Assembly (NCBI GenBank): GCA_020080175.1
Contig: JAGHQL010000054.1
Coordinates: 62,001 to 126,000 of the forward strand
Length of the DNA stretch: 64,000 nucleotides
Direction of reading: 5' to 3'
Origin: Glutinoglossum americanum
Lineage: Eukaryota; Ascomycota; Geoglossomycetes; Geoglossales; Geoglossaceae
Shown: piece after piece, positions 11,986 to 20,569 of the stretch
Layout of the letters: the number at the start of each line of letters is the position of its first letter
How positions within the stretch are numbered: the first letter of the stretch is position 1
The notes under the pieces: model-generated
What the model was told of the DNA's origin: nothing
Database searches by the model: none
What the model saw: only the letters and a program-made list of their open reading frames with translations
Position numbers and translations under genes: made by a program

Positions 11986-12326
11986 CGGTCGAAAGGTTTC
12001 ACCTGAGACAATCTCCCATTCTCATCACCAACAAGCCACAACACCAGAACAACCACAGCAAGGATATCCAATCGCAAACCCGGACGACCTCCCTCCTCGA
12101 TTCGCTTTATTCTACTTTGAGCATCCCAATTGCATTGCATTTATAGCAAACGAGGTCGTCTCCAAACATCACCAAGCGATAAACCCGATCCCTCAAGCTA
12201 TTCACAAGAGAAGTTCCATTTCAGACTCTCATCGAATCTTCGCTTTTAGTTTCTCGTCTCGCATCTCTGTCTCTCAATCTCTCTATATCTACCTTAACCC
12301 TCCTACACAATCTTCAATTCTCTCTC

Positions 12327-12350
12327 ATGGGCCGGGGCGGATACAACTAA
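12327..12350 (+). CDS. Micro-ORF 1 of five: heptapeptide MGRGGYN
   Basis: Seven codons and TAA encode MGRGGYN. It is preceded by a CT-rich tract (TCAATTCTCTCTC) that is also found before copy 2, so these two copies share some flanking duplication. The reading frame is coordinate class 0 modulo 3. The start has G at +4 but C at -3, a weak context. Function unknown; see findings for the array. Confidence 0.6.
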   Translation: MGRGGYN

Positions 12351-12514
12351 ATCCACCGCCAGAAGAAGAGAAAAAACCATATACCCCTCTGCACGTCATC
12401 AAAGACACAGAAAGACATCTCGCATCCCTGCCTCTCTACTTTGTTTCCGCTTCGTTTCTTATACCGCTTCGTCATCATCACCGTCATCCGTCATCATCAA
12501 TTTCTCTATCTCTC

Positions 12515-12538
12515 ATGGGCCGGGGCGGATACAATTGA
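12515..12538 (+). CDS. Micro-ORF 2 of five: heptapeptide MGRGGYN
   Basis: Seven codons and TGA encode MGRGGYN; it differs from copy 1 only at the Asn third base and the stop codon. Frame class 2 modulo 3. The upstream TTTCTCTATCTCTC and the downstream GCAGAAGAAAAGAGG resemble those around copy 1. G at +4, C at -3. Confidence 0.6.
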   Translation: MGRGGYN

Positions 12539-12633
12539 CAGCTTCCACTTGCAGAAGAAAAGAGGATATTTCTCTCTTGACGAAAGAAGACAGGCAGGCA
12601 CACACCTAGCAAACATACCAACACCAGACTTCA

Positions 12634-12657
12634 ATGGGCAGAGGCGGCTACAACTAA
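12634..12657 (+). CDS. Micro-ORF 3 of five: heptapeptide MGRGGYN
   Basis: Seven codons and TAA encode MGRGGYN with AGA for Arg where copies 1 and 2 use CGG, and GGC for the last Gly. Frame class 1 modulo 3, so this copy cannot be part of the same frame as its neighbours. Flanks are unlike those of copies 1 and 2. Confidence 0.6.
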   Translation: MGRGGYN

Positions 12658-12689
12658 GCCAACGAACACCAAGACAAACAATCTTCCAG

Positions 12690-12713
12690 ATGGGTAGAGG
12701 CGGTTACAACTAA
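12690..12713 (+). CDS. Micro-ORF 4 of five: heptapeptide MGRGGYN
   Basis: Seven codons and TAA encode MGRGGYN using GGT, AGA, GGC and GGT for the Gly-Arg-Gly-Gly core. Frame class 0 modulo 3. It starts only 32 nt after the stop of copy 3, the shortest gap in the array, and its ATG directly follows a CAG that could also act as a splice acceptor. Confidence 0.6.
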   Translation: MGRGGYN

Positions 12714-12760
12714 AGCCCCCACCGGTACACCAAACGAAAATCTCCACTCTTGGATACAGT

Positions 12761-12784
12761 ATGGACCGAGGGGGCTACAATTGA
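12761..12784 (+). CDS. Micro-ORF 5 of five: heptapeptide MDRGGYN
   Basis: Seven codons and TGA encode MDRGGYN, the only copy with an amino-acid change (Gly2 to Asp). Arg is CGA and the next Gly GGG, so the codons again differ from all other copies. Frame class 2 modulo 3. A at -3 and G at +4 give it the best start context of the five. The next ATG, at 12811, lies 26 nt downstream. Confidence 0.55.
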   Translation: MDRGGYN

Positions 12785-12810
12785 GCATCGACATTTTTTA
12801 GAATTCAACC

Positions 12811-13869
12811 ATGGCACACGTTAGACGGCAAAAATATACACGCAGGAAGGGCGGTGGTGATGGGCGCGCGCCGCTGGGAGGCGAGCGCCCATCAGGGGTG
12901 GGGGGTGGGGGATGTGGAGTTTCCTTTATTCAACTGTTTCACATCGGTTTTAGATTTGTTTTCCAGCGGGCATTTTACATTGGATCTCAAAAGTATTGTT
13001 TCCTTCCTTCTGTTGTTTTTCAGCGAGCGATCCCTGAGGTTTCCCAAAAGTCCTGTTTCCCTTTTGTTTTTCAGCGAGCGCCTGTCTTTGTTTCACAAAA
13101 GTTTTGTTTTCATTCTAGATTTCCTACTGTTGCATTCCCTATAGACCTTCTTTTTGTTGTATTAGTATTAGAAGAGGGGAGGCGGAGGCGGAGGCGGTGG
13201 CGGCGGAGACGAAGAGGCATAGCCGGATTCGCCGCGAAGGTTCCGTTGGCGGAGACTTCGAATCTTATTTTATTCCCCGCCTTCAATCAATCATTTCCCG
13301 ACGCAAAACCTATAAAAACCACGGCAAAGCCAATTTCGCCGGGGGTCAGTGACTGGTATTTCCGGATTCGGCGGCATTCGGAAAGATGCGCCAACATTGG
13401 AAAAAAACAAAAGAACTTCAACCAGAACAGTAGCATGACAGACTCACTTCTCAAAAACAACCCCCAACACTTCCTCCACATCCCCCGCTTCCCCACGTCC
13501 AGTGATCCGCGCAAGACATTCCGCAGCTGCACGCAGGCTCTCCGCCGCGAGCACAATATCAATCTCTTCCCCACCACGCCCCCCGGAAACCCGCGGGTTA
13601 CCCTCAACTACAGGAGCCGACGTAACAACCCCAATAAACTCATCCAAATGCCACAGACACTCGTCCAGAAGAACCCTCTGCCGCTCCGTCGCACCGAGGG
13701 CCTCCTGGTAATCCTCCAGAAGCCCTCCACCATCCACCCCAACCGCCTCCGTCATGTCCTTAAACTTCCTCACCAACCCCCCCAGAAACGCCTGGATGCC
13801 ACCAGGATCCCCCCCGTCCTTCGCATCGGCATCGTGGGCGCGCTTGCAGGAGATAGGGAAGATCTCTGA
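12811..13869 (+). CDS. Candidate main ORF downstream of the micro-ORFs; VFQRA/SQK/CF repeats; 3' end uncertain
   Basis: The ATG sits in ACCATGG, an ideal start context. The frame opens with a basic Gly-rich stretch (MAHVRRQKYTRRKGGGDG), then from residue 50 holds three copies of VFQRA-x4/5-SQK-x-CF, then an Arg-rich run (GRRRRRRWRRRRRG). The frame is open to 13869, but after 13291 it runs antisense to MnmE, so the real protein probably ends earlier by splicing or polyadenylation that I cannot locate. No family is recognised. Support is the start context, the position after the array, and that base changes between repeat units fall at synonymous third positions in this frame. It may still be untranslated RNA. 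Confidence 0.35.
   Translation: MAHVRRQKYTRRKGGGDGRAPLGGERPSGVGGGGCGVSFIQLFHIGFRFVFQRAFYIGSQKYCFLPSVVFQRAIPEVSQKSCFPFVFQRAPVFVSQKFCFHSRFPTVAFPIDLLFVVLVLEEGRRRRRRWRRRRRGIAGFAAKVPLAETSNLILFPAFNQSFPDAKPIKTTAKPISPGVSDWYFRIRRHSERCANIGKKQKNFNQNSSMTDSLLKNNPQHFLHIPRFPTSSDPRKTFRSCTQALRREHNINLFPTTPPGNPRVTLNYRSRRNNPNKLIQMPQTLVQKNPLPLRRTEGLLVILQKPSTIHPNRLRHVLKLPHQPPQKRLDATRIPPVLRIGIVGALAGDREDL
12958..13119 (+). repeat. Three degenerate tandem units of 57, 51 and 54 bp
   Basis: Units at 12958-13014, 13015-13065 and 13066-13119 each begin GTTTT(C/T)CAGCG and contain CAAAAG...TGTTT. The first two lengths are multiples of three, so the frame of the ORF starting at 12811 is kept. Each unit start also looks like a 3' splice site (T-rich tract, CAG). 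Confidence 0.7.
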
Positions 13870-15333
13870 AGGGTTGAGAGAGGGGAGGGCGGCGAGGATC
13901 GGGGCTGTGTATGTATCTGAATCTGATGGTTTTGGAGGGGGCAGGAGGTCTATTTTATTGACGACGACGAGGGCGTTTTTGTGGGAGTTGAGGGCTAGGG
14001 AGGCGGTTTTTTGGACGGAATGGTCGACGGGGAGGTGGTAGCCGGGCCCGTTAGGGTCGGGTTCGACGGAGAGGACGATGATTAGGATGTCTGACTCGAG
14101 AGCGCGTTGCTTGGCGCGGCGGATTCCTTCTTGTTCGACTTCTCCTACAAGCGGCTTTTCGAGACTCGTATGTGGGAATGCGGAGATCTTGTCTGCGGCG
14201 GATCCGCTCCTCAGGCCCGCCATGTCACCTAGTTTACAATACCAGCCTCCAATGTCCAACCCGATCTCTACGACATCGCGGGTGGTTCCTGCTTCCTTGC
14301 TCACGATTGCTGCTTCGCGCCCCACAATTCTGTTCAGTAGAGAGCTCTTCCCTGCATTCGGCGCACCCAGAAGTGAGATACTAATGCCGTTCCTGAGGAG
14401 TTCCCCGCGGACAGCGTTTGCGCTGTGTGCCTTGATCTGCCGCCGCAGTGCCTGAACTTGTGCAGCAACGGAAGTAACTAGCTGCGCCGGGGACTCGTCG
14501 AAATGCTGGTCTTCCGAGAAGTCAATGAGAGCTTCTAGCTCTCCGCGCGCATACAGCAGTTGTTGCCGCCAGGATTCGTAGCGCTTTCCGGGGCCACTAG
14601 TTGTCCCGCGAACAGAAAGCCGGCGTTGCTGTTCCGTGGTTGCGGACAAAGTATCACCGAGAGCTTCGACCTGTGTTAAATCCAGACGGTCATTGATGAA
14701 CGCCCGGCGGGTGAACTCCCCAGGCTCAGCATAGCGGATTGAACGCGCTTTTGCTGGAGGCGCACACCGACTAATCGCAGCAAGCACAGCCTTGATGACA
14801 GCGGGGCCGCCATGAACGTGAAGCTCGAGGACATCTTCGCCTGTGACGGACTTCGGGGCAGGGAAATAGAGGATCAAGGCACTCGAATCAAGGATGGAGT
14901 CCTTTGTTGGTGGATGCGACGGGTCATAGAGGGTACGGAGGGTTGCATATCGTGGTTTTGGGAGAGGACGATTGGGGCATAGGGCGCGATATACCTAAAT
15001 TGTTTTCAATCTTTGGGGTATCAGGTTTCTGGAAGCCTGTGTTACCTCAATGCATGCAGGACCTGATGCTCTAATGACTGCAATTGCTGCTTTTCCTGTC
15101 GTAGTTGATAATGCATAAATGGTGGTCTGTCTGCTAGTAGCAGCAAATCTACTGCTTTCTGATATATCTGCGGTGGCATTCGATATCGAACTCAAACTTC
15201 GTTGACTAGAACAGACGGCTCTGGGAGCATATCGCAGACCTGCAAGTCCAATTGACGCTGCACGTCCGGGAATTCTCGTTGCTCTACCGGATATACGTAA
15301 AAAGCGGGCAGCTCCATAAGACAATGCTCGCAT
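13291..15333 (-). CDS. MSS1: Mitochondrial tRNA-modification GTPase MnmE/Mss1
   Basis: Exons 15333-15046, 14994-13448 and 13309-13291 give 617 residues. The first 50 residues (MRALSYGAARFLRISGRATR...) form a mitochondrial presequence. The tetrahydrofolate-binding domain starts at TIYALSTTTGKAAIAVIRASG and includes LHVHGGPAVI. The inserted G domain shows G1 GAPNAGKS, G2 AGTTRD, G3 DMAG and G4 NKID. The ORF of exon 2 appears to end in VFEK; a 138-nt intron leads to a 19-nt last exon encoding the end FCVGK, the family's invariant C-x-G-K tail whose Cys is needed for modification. Together with Mto1 the enzyme makes the carboxymethylaminomethyl group on wobble uridines. An upstream in-frame Met at 15480 is possible but less like a presequence. 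It diverges from MAK16, 212 bp apart. Confidence 0.93.
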
Positions 15334-15545
15334 CGAAGATGTTGTAAAAGGACGTCGCTGCTCTTGTGCGGAGCCAAACAATAAAAAGATGCCCTCCTGG
15401 AAAATGTGCGATGCAGCGTATTTCTGAACACTCGGCAAAAACAGACGCCAAGACTTTTCCCAAACGAGAAATTCGCACAAGTTTTGCTAAACCTCCAGCT
15501 TTACGACTTCCAACGCTGGTCTTGTTATTTTTCGAGATCTGCAAC

Positions 15546-16722
15546 ATGGCTTCGGATGAGATAGTTTGGCAGATTATCAACCAGCAGTTCTGTGCCTTTA
15601 AAATAAAGTGAGAATGTCAATTCATTGATCTGAATCCCGAGTGCAAGCAGCTCTACCGTTATTGTCCTACTGCAAGATTGCTAACGGTACTTTTCCCCAG
15701 GAGCACGAAAAACCAGAACTTCTGCCGGAACGAATACAACGTCACCGGGCTTTGCAACCGCCAATCCTGTCCCCTCGCAAATTCTCGCTATGCTACTATC
15801 CGCTCAAACCCTGCCACCGGGACTCTCTATCTCTACATGAAAACCATTGAACGTGCCCACATGCCCTCGAAGCTGTGGGAGCGAATCAAACTCTCTCAGA
15901 ATTATGCCAAAGCCTTAGAGCAAATAGATGAACGATTGATATACTGGCCGAAGTTCCTGATCCACAAGTGCAAACAACGACTTACTCGACTGACACAAGT
16001 GGGCATTCGGACCAGACGGCTTCTGAAGGAGGATGAAAGGTTAGGCGAGAAGCTGGTCCCAAAGCTAGCGCCTAAAGTCAGAAGAAGAGAGGAGACGAGA
16101 GAGAGGAAAGCTGAAGCGGCAGCAAAAGTCGAACGGGCTATCGAGAGAGAACTAATCGAGAGACTACGAAGCGGAGCTTATGGCGATCGGCCACTCAATG
16201 TCGAGGAGAATGTCTGGAAGAAGGTCCTACGAGGGCTCGAGAGGGAAGGTGAAGGTACAAGGGATGAAGATTTGGATGAGGGCATTGAGGAAGAAGAGGA
16301 AGAATTTGAGGAAGAGCTCGAAGAAGGAGTGGGAGAGGTCGAGTACGTGAGCGGAGACGATGAAGAGGATGAAGATGAGGATCTTGGGGACTTGGAAGAT
16401 TGGCTAGGCAACGAGAGCGAGGAGGACGACGACGAGGATGGAGAGGAAGATGAACAGAGCGGGGATGATGAAGGAGAAGAGAAAACTGAAGACTCCGGTG
16501 AGAGTGAAGAGGACATCGCTGCTTTGAAGAAGGCAGCTGCCGGATTAAAGAGGAAAAGAGGAAACGAGCCACAGCCCAAACCAAAGAAGAAAGGTACTTT
16601 GACGAGTGCACATATTTATGAGAAGGTTCCATGCTAAATTCCATGCGCTTTCAGGTCCAAAAGTCGAAATCGAGTACGAGGTGGAAAATGAGGCGCCGGA
16701 GCGACAAGCGCTCTATGCCTGA
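15546..16722 (+). CDS. MAK16: Ribosome biogenesis protein Mak16
   Basis: Three exons, 15546-15607, 15701-16593 and 16655-16722, encode 340 residues. Exon 1 is [20 protein letters not shown]; exon 2 continues [20 protein letters not shown], the ribosomal L28e-like region with conserved cysteines, then [20 protein letters not shown], a basic region, a long Glu/Asp tract (about residues 215-300), and a lysine-rich end [20 protein letters not shown] from exon 3. Mak16 is a nucleolar factor for 60S subunit assembly. The sequence is full length and every join keeps the frame. Confidence 0.95.
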
Positions 16723-17236
16723 GAGAATCCGCTAGGGAGCGTAGCCTCAAGGGCTTCTATGCCACAAGCCGCAGTTTATGATACCTGATTCTAGGCAGCA
16801 TAATAGAACCGACTTATGATGGGACGATTCTAATCGCCACGACTTGTGAACAAAAATTACGTAATTGGTGTTATAACTTCACTCAGATACTGTGCACAAA
16901 ACTTGTTGAACTCGTCCTGATACTTGGGTGTTTCGAGAAGTCGTGACCAGCGGAATCGGGAAAGGTGCATGCACATAAACCCACATTCTCCAATCTAACC
17001 ACTACAATACCAACCCGACACAATTCAAGCGCCCGAACGAAGAGCATCAGTGATGTGCGGGCCGCATAACTAGAATTCAGCGTTACTACTAATAAGACGA
17101 GTATGCGAATCGTCTCGCAGTAAATCTCAGACACGCCGCATACATAATCTGTGCCACCACTGGCGGATCCATCACTGCCAGAAGCTCACCTCCACATATA
17201 GCTTCCCTCCCACCACCATCCACACAACGCGCAACT
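16723..17236. other. Intergenic DNA between MAK16 and MSO1
   Basis: No gene seen. The last 60 bp before MSO1 are CA- and CT-rich (CCACCACCATCCACACAACGCG region), as in fungal leaders. Confidence 0.5.
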
Positions 17237-18436
17237 ATGTCCTCCTACCTAACCTCTATCCTCACAACCACAACCTCCCGCTACACCTCCCTCAAACGAT
17301 CACTAATCCCTGACGAAAAGGACGGCGACACCGAAGACGACTCGCACATCTCCCGGGTCCTCCGCGCTTACTACACCGAGAAAGGCCGCCCTTTCCCACA
17401 ATGGTTGCCGCCAGATCCTAAGGCACCACAGCCGCCTCCACCACAGCCTATGTACCTTAACACACCCGCTGTCAGTAGTGGCGCGGGGAGAGGCGCGCCT
17501 ATGGGTCGCGGTGGCGTACTGAGCGACATCTGGGATCCCCCAGCCCAACAATCTGGTCCACCTCATCAAGAAGAAAGCCTCTCGCTCCGCCGGGGAGGCC
17601 GCGGAGGGCCAGGACGAATGCAACACCCACCCCACTCCGCCCCCCCCACCAGCGGCGGAATCGTCGACTCATACCCCAAGGCCCGCCCGCTCCCCTCCCA
17701 ACGCGCAGGCAGCTACCAAAGCCAATTCTCGCAACAGTCCTCCACATCCCAAGGCCAAGACCAGGATAACTACTCCCCGCCGCCCTCTAGCAGCGGGTCT
17801 GGCGTCTCTGCGCAAGAACGGCTAAAAGCGAGATTATGGGGTGGGGGAAATGCGGCGGGAAGGAGCGCGAGTCCGACAGGGAGTCAGAATTCCGTTGGGA
17901 CGGGTTCTGGGAGACAACAAACTCAGGGCTATACCCCACCGAACTCAGCACCCCCAGGAAGATCCTCCGCAACATCATCCTTCCCACCACCCTCCATATC
18001 CCCCGGCCGCCAACCCGCAAAACACCCCAAAAACAGCGCCTACAACCCCCCACCCACATCTCTAACCCCGGGCCGCCCAACAGCGAGCTACGATCAGCGA
18101 CCCTCCGGGCCCGGCGCCCTCGGGGGAGGAGGCGGCGGGTACGGCAGCAGCAACAACAACAACACCAGCAGCAATGCGTATAACAACCGATCGCAACCCG
18201 GCGGCTACACGAGCGGCGGCGGGGATGGGGGCGGGTACAAACCGTACGTGGGCAGCTCGGCGCCTTGGAGTACGGGAGAGGAGGACTTCAATACTGGTGG
18301 CGGGGCGGGGGATGGGTACGGGTACGGGGGTGGGGCGCGGAGACCACAGCAGCCCGGGAGGGGGTATAGCGAGCCGGGGAGTGGTGGAAGTGGGGGGAGG
18401 ATTGTGGGGTTGCCCAGTGGGCCGAGGTATAAGTAA
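17237..18436 (+). CDS. MSO1: Mso1-like Sec1-binding exocytosis protein
   Basis: Single exon, 399 residues. The first 65 residues (MSSYLTSILTTTTSRYTSLK, then DEKDGDTEDDSHISRVLRAY, YTEKGRPFPQWLPPDPKAP) match the Sec1-binding region of Mso1. LSDIWD and SAQERLKARLWGG are two further short conserved motifs. The rest is disordered, rich in Pro, Gly, Ser and Gln, with an Asn run encoded by AAC repeats. Mso1 binds Sec1 and helps SNARE-mediated fusion at the plasma membrane in yeast. High GC and low complexity in the second half are typical of the family in filamentous fungi. Confidence 0.8.
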   Translation: MSSYLTSILTTTTSRYTSLKRSLIPDEKDGDTEDDSHISRVLRAYYTEKGRPFPQWLPPDPKAPQPPPPQPMYLNTPAVSSGAGRGAPMGRGGVLSDIWDPPAQQSGPPHQEESLSLRRGGRGGPGRMQHPPHSAPPTSGGIVDSYPKARPLPSQRAGSYQSQFSQQSSTSQGQDQDNYSPPPSSSGSGVSAQERLKARLWGGGNAAGRSASPTGSQNSVGTGSGRQQTQGYTPPNSAPPGRSSATSSFPPPSISPGRQPAKHPKNSAYNPPPTSLTPGRPTASYDQRPSGPGALGGGGGGYGSSNNNNTSSNAYNNRSQPGGYTSGGGDGGGYKPYVGSSAPWSTGEEDFNTGGGAGDGYGYGGGARRPQQPGRGYSEPGSGGSGGRIVGLPSGPRYK

Positions 18437-18763
18437 ATAGTAGTTTTTTACCCTGAAGGGGGGGGGAATTTTTTTTTTTTTTTTCTTTTCGTTGGCTTTT
18501 GGGGAGAGGGGGTAGTAGTGGTTGTGGCTTATTGTGGAATATATACTTATATAAACCAGAATCGAGCGAGGCTCGGCCACCCCCTTTTTTCTTTTTTTTT
18601 CTCTTTTTCAGCTTTACGTTCTGATACGTCCACTTGCGTGGAGTTTTAGGGGGTAATAAATAAATAAATAACGAAACATCTGCATAAGTGTGGGTGTATA
18701 GAGAAACCCAGGGGAAAAGAAAAGGAAAATCCCTGCTCTACACCCCGCTTCCCAATCTCCCCC
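18437..18763. other. Convergent 3' region of MSO1 and the homoaconitase pseudogene
   Basis: Contains a T16-type run near 18469-18484, a second T-rich run near 18584-18609 and AATAAATAAATAAATAA at 18655-18671, plausible polyadenylation signals for MSO1. No gene seen. Confidence 0.5.
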
Positions 18764-20048
18764 CTAATCCACCCCTCCAACCCCTCCCTTCGCAACAATC
18801 TCCTGCACCCCCCTCCCCACACTCCCAACCCCAACCCTCCACTCCCTCGCGCCCTCCCCGCCCTCCCTAACAAGAACCTCGCAGCCCGCCACATCCCACT
18901 CAAGCCACCACCCCGTCCGCCTCGTCAACGCCGTCCCCCCGTCCCCCGAAAAAACCTCCCTCAGCCTTTTCACCAGCGCCGGGATCTTCGGCCCCAAGAG
19001 CGCGTTGTTGATGCTGTCGCGCGCGAAGATGTTCGAGAACGACCCCGCGACCACCAGGGGGATCCCGCGGTTCGGGATCGCGGTGGCGGCTTGCTCGCGC
19101 GAGGAGCCGCAGCCGAAGTTGTAGCCTGAGATTAGGATGTGGCCCTCGCGGGCGAGGGAGCGGAAGGCGGGGTTGTAGTTTTCCATGCAGAGGAGGGACA
19201 TTTGGGATGGGGTTAGGGCGTTTTGGTAGGTATATTCGCAATCGCAAGCCTATCATCCACTGGCAGACTCCGCATCGCCTCTTCCGACCCCGTAAACTCA
19301 ATGGCATGGTTGAGCACCTCATCGTTGTTGAAGAGCCCGCATAGTGCAACGATGACATCCTTCCCCGTAACTCCCTTGGGCAGTACTCCAGTGTGTTTAC
19401 TTTTGTTATTGGCGGGATCTGCCACCACGTCTTACCCGTCGCCCAGATGCTCGCAGCATCCGTCCGGAAAACGGGGCAAGGCACCCAACGCCACCGTACA
19501 TATTGCTGTGGCTGTCTGACGCGACAGCCAGAGTCCCTGGCCACGCGTAGCCTTTCTTAACCATAATCTGATGTCCGTCCCCGTCCCGCTGGGTAAAAGT
19601 CAACACCCTGCTTCCTCGCAAACTCCTCGATCCGCCAATACTTCTTCAAGTTCGATTCGCTCTTATTCCGAACATCATGGTCAAGTGTCATGACCACCTG
19701 CTCTGGATTACGAATCTTCGAAGCTCCAATTGACATGGTCTTGAGTGCAATAAGCCAGGAGTTATCATGGGACGTGCAGTGATGCGGTGATAGCGTCACA
19801 TAGTCGCTTGCTTTGACGAATTTGTCTTTCGGGAGGCCGAGGGAGTAGCGTTGAACTATTTTTTCCGTGAGCGTTTGGGGCGTTGGGGGTGAGGCTTTGA
19901 GGGAGGATAAGATAGCAGAGGACACAGGATCCTCAGCCTGGGAGTGGAACACATCTCGAGAGAGTCGCGGAGTCGTAGTATATGCCCGCAAGTGTACGAA
20001 GAATAAGGACAACTGCCCGGCCAGGGGACTCGATGCCACACACGGCAA
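18764..20048 (-). pseudogene. LYS4: Homoaconitase (lysine biosynthesis), broken, middle third missing
   Basis: The 5' part (20048-19557) encodes a presequence and the aconitase-fold start, including [24 protein letters not shown] and FYPAGRG. The frame then breaks: [20 protein letters not shown] continues in a second frame, [19 protein letters not shown] in a third, [20 protein letters not shown] in another. After DDRLAIAN (about 19235) the sequence jumps directly to [20 protein letters not shown], so about 300-350 residues are absent, including the stretches holding the 4Fe-4S ligand cysteines. The C-terminal swivel domain ([28 protein letters not shown]) is well preserved. Homoaconitase converts homocitrate to homoisocitrate in the fungal aminoadipate pathway. 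At least three frame changes plus the deletion make it nonfunctional. It faces SER1 head-to-head. Confidence 0.88.
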
Positions 20049-20569
20049 TCGCGGGAATGTCGCCCGCAGCTACAGTTGAAATTAACAATTAAACTTCTAT
20101 ACAAAAGCGCCAGGAACAACAATACCAAAACCATCCCATCCCATCCCCTCTGTCTCTCTCGCAACAAACCTGGGGACACAAGATCCCACATATGCCCGAT
20201 TTGTGCCAAAGCAATCCAATCTTAGTCAGCGATCAATTGAAGCTTATCGATTGGTCGACGACTATCGCATCGCCGATGTCGGTGGGCTGTCGTCACCAAC
20301 ACAAAAGAAACTCCCACAACTTGGGAGCGGGGCGATCAAGGCATAAACCTCCAAGCCTTACGTCTCTAAAGTGGGTGATATTCATGAAAAGGTGAGCGAA
20401 GAATAGCTGTCCGTCCGAGGCAATTCCATGAACCCATACCCAAACAACAAAGACTGACATCAAACTACCGGTGTTCCACAGACACCAAGCCGGTGACTAA
20501 AGAGCTACGTCAAAAAATATTTCCAATTACCAGCCAGCCGCCAATCCTCCCATCTAAATCCCTTCAGCA
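20049..20569. other. Divergent promoter region between LYS4 pseudogene and SER1
   Basis: No gene seen. CCATCCCATCCCATCCCC at about 20132-20148 is a short tandem motif. TGACATC- and GACTGAC-like motifs occur near 20450, but I cannot assign a regulator site with confidence. Confidence 0.4.

Noticed and set aside
11972-12713. Long open frames (188 and 90 codons) that end in micro-ORF copies 2 and 4
   Set aside because: Their upstream residues are translations of CT/CA-rich leader with no family resemblance, and the other three copies have no such extension in common. The shared part is only the seven codons.
16178-16644. Ser- and His-rich ORFs antisense to MAK16
   Set aside because: They are mirror images of the Glu/Asp-coding repeat of MAK16.
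18900-19544. 214-codon ORF within the homoaconitase locus as a separate gene
   Set aside because: Only its first quarter ([19 protein letters not shown]) is homoaconitase; the rest is the out-of-frame reading of the pseudogene.
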